Positions 7,525 through 8,434 of a DNA stretch of 8,434 bases are shown here, in pieces (the stretch's first letter is position 1; every line of letters starts with the position of its first letter). The DNA comes from an uncultured Bacteroidales bacterium (lineage in GTDB: Bacteria; Bacteroidota; Bacteroidia; Bacteroidales; P3): NCBI GenBank assembly GCA_947176325.1, contig CAMWQD010000046.1:1-8434 (forward strand). The letters run 5' to 3'. Position numbers and translations under genes: made by a program. The notes under the pieces were generated by a model that was given only the letters and a program-made list of their open reading frames with translations, searched no databases and was not told the DNA's origin.

Positions 7525-8346
7525 CTATTTCGTTTTTTTGAGGAACTTATCGAAGAACTTGTTGATTTTCTCGGCGGCCAATTTCTCGTCCACATAGGGC
7601 AACACCGGCTTCTTCTTGTCTTTCACGATGTCCTGCACCCACGGCTTGGTTGCGATTTCGGGCGTGGCGTAGACAATGCCGTCCGAATAGTCGATGGCGG
7701 TGTGGATGAGGTCGTGATGCGTGAATTTGCCGTATTTGCCGATTACCTCCTGCGGAATTTCATCGTAGGCGAGCTTATCGGGGAAAGACGCTGCCAAACT
7801 GCCCGGAAAACTGTCGTTGTAGAGGGCGGTGATGATTTTCGAATTGGTGAAAATCGGGCTGTCTTTGTATAGAAGCTTGGCGTATAGCGGCACCAGGGAG
7901 GTGAACCAGCCGCTGCAGTAGATGATGTCGGGCGTCCAACCCAGTTTCTTTACCGTCTCGAGCACGCCCCGCGCAAAGAAGATGCACTTTTCGTCGTTGT
8001 TTTCGTAATACTTGCCGCTCTTGTCCTGAAACATGTTTTTCTTGTGGAAAAACTCCTCGTTGTCGATAAAGTATATCTGCATACGCGCCGCCTGAATGGA
8101 AGCCACCTTGATGATGAGCGGATGATCGGCGTCGTTGATAATCATATTGATGCCCGAAAGACGGATAACCTCGTGAAGTTGGTTGCGCCTCTCGTTGATG
8201 ATGCCGTAGCGGGGCATGAACGTGCGGATTTCCCTGCCGCTCTCCTGTGTGGACTGCGGCAGATAGCGGCTCATCCGCGACATGGAGGATTCCCGCGTAT
8301 AAGGATATATTTCTTGGCTGACAAACAATATCTTCGGCTTCTCCAT
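7525..8346 (-). CDS. Single-domain glycogen/starch synthase-like protein (GT5 N-terminal domain only)
   Basis: The 273-aa product resembles the N-terminal Rossmann half of GT5 glycogen synthase (GlgA), which in the full enzyme transfers glucose from ADP-glucose to glycogen. Residues 4-16 (PKILFVSQEIYPY) match the GlgA opening, 38-46 (REIRTFMPR) the next strand, and PDIIYCSGW (139-147) aligns with the PDVVHAHDW segment. DYSDGIVYATPE (219-230) matches the YADHITAVSP strand, and PVLPYVD (247-253) aligns with the GVLNGVD linker. The protein then stops, so the ADP-glucose-binding C-terminal domain is absent. The KTGGL loop reads RESSM at 18-22, and the HxHDWH histidines read Y-C-S-G-W-F at 143-148. 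Databases often label relatives 'glycogen synthase', but I infer a non-catalytic or repurposed protein. It heads the cluster, with a predicted promoter about 65 bases upstream and no Shine-Dalgarno, and is 3 bases from the DUF4270 gene. Confidence 0.88.
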   Translation of the reverse strand: MEKPKILFVSQEIYPYTRESSMSRMSRYLPQSTQESGREIRTFMPRYGIINERRNQLHEVIRLSGINMIINDADHPLIIKVASIQAARMQIYFIDNEEFFHKKNMFQDKSGKYYENNDEKCIFFARGVLETVKKLGWTPDIIYCSGWFTSLVPLYAKLLYKDSPIFTNSKIITALYNDSFPGSLAASFPDKLAYDEIPQEVIGKYGKFTHHDLIHTAIDYSDGIVYATPEIATKPWVQDIVKDKKKPVLPYVDEKLAAEKINKFFDKFLKKTK

Positions 8347-8411
8347 CGTGTTGCTGGTTTCAATACCCCCTCTCCCCGTCCTGCCCTATCCACAGGGGTA
8401 AAAAATGCACG
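8347..8411 (-). other. G-rich 5' leader of the gene cluster
   Basis: This is the non-coding stretch between the predicted promoter and the first gene. On the minus strand it contains successive G-tracts (GGG, GG, GGGG, GGGGG) across about 8366-8392. A spaced inverted repeat, TACCCC at 8364-8369 and GGGGTA at 8395-8400, has a 25-base loop. No Shine-Dalgarno lies at the normal distance from the ATG at 8346. I see no recognisable riboswitch. Confidence 0.4.
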
Positions 8412-8419
8412 CGAAGATA
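8412..8419 (-). promoter_or_regulatory. Bacteroidetes-type -7 box (leftward promoter)
   Basis: On the minus strand the bases read TATCTTCG, one mismatch from the Bacteroidetes sigma-ABfr -7 consensus TAnnTTTG. It lies about 65 bases before the first gene of the cluster, a suitable place for its promoter. The matching -33 TTG element would fall around 8439 or beyond, outside the window, so it cannot be checked here. Confidence 0.45.
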
Positions 8420-8424
8420 CGAAT

Positions 8425-8432
8425 TATTTTCG
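8425..8432 (+). promoter_or_regulatory. Possible rightward -7 box facing a gene outside the window
   Basis: The plus strand reads TATTTTCG, again TAnnTTYG. It points right, away from the cluster, and could serve a divergent gene beyond 8434. In related Bacteroidales I recall panC there. No TTG or TTTG is visible 19-21 bases upstream, so support is weak. Confidence 0.25.
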
Positions 8433-8434
8433 TT

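Noticed and set aside
7156..7872. Plus-strand open frame crossing the DUF4270 and GT5-like genes
   Set aside because: It is in antisense register to both genes, with no promoter or ribosome site and a composition typical of a shadow frame.
7525..8346. True GlgA glycogen synthase
   Set aside because: The length is about half that of GlgA, the C-terminal domain is missing, and the KTGGL and HxHDW residues are replaced.
1..8434. Mobile element, CRISPR array, tRNA or rRNA
   Set aside because: I found no transposase or integrase motif, no regular direct repeats with spacers, and no tRNA- or rRNA-like sequence. Intergenic space is almost absent.

Overview
The window looks like chromosomal core DNA from a member of the Bacteroidota, most likely Bacteroidales with a fairly high GC content (mid-50s percent by eye). 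The evidence is a single-domain glycogen-synthase-like gene beside a DUF4270 lipoprotein and glmS, an S46 dipeptidyl-peptidase, A-rich or Shine-Dalgarno-less leaders before most starts, and a TAnnTTYG-type promoter box. The genus cannot be resolved from the sequence alone. No mobile element, CRISPR array, tRNA or rRNA is visible.

All six genes lie on the minus strand and read right to left. In transcription order they are: a GT5-like half glycogen/starch synthase (8346-7525), a DUF4270 lipoprotein (7521-6121), GlmS (6116-4263), an S46 peptidase with the Arg signature of DPP11 (4229-2070), SppA (2055-250), and the start of a riboflavin kinase that runs off the left edge (246-1). The gaps are 3, 4, 33, 14 and 3 bases, with no convincing terminator between genes, so a single transcription unit is plausible. 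The only larger non-coding stretch is 8347-8434. It holds a G-rich leader and two back-to-back promoter-like boxes, the second pointing right toward a gene outside the window.

Functionally this is mostly housekeeping. GlmS makes glucosamine-6-phosphate for UDP-GlcNAc, and so for peptidoglycan and lipid A. SppA clears signal peptides at the inner membrane. The S46 enzyme cuts dipeptides from peptides in the periplasm, apparently after Asp/Glu. The riboflavin kinase makes FMN. The least understood part is the GT5-like protein plus the DUF4270 lipoprotein. The former lacks the whole C-terminal half of glycogen synthase and has lost the N-terminal KTGGL and HxHDW residues, so it is unlikely to be a glycogen synthase.

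Points easily missed are the truncated riboflavin kinase gene in the first 246 bases, its Ala/Ser/Pro-rich insertion, a terminator-like hairpin inside its coding sequence, and a 1284-codon antisense open frame that codon bias explains. I do not see a clear new multi-gene system here. The GT5-like/DUF4270/GlmS block is the best candidate for undescribed biology.
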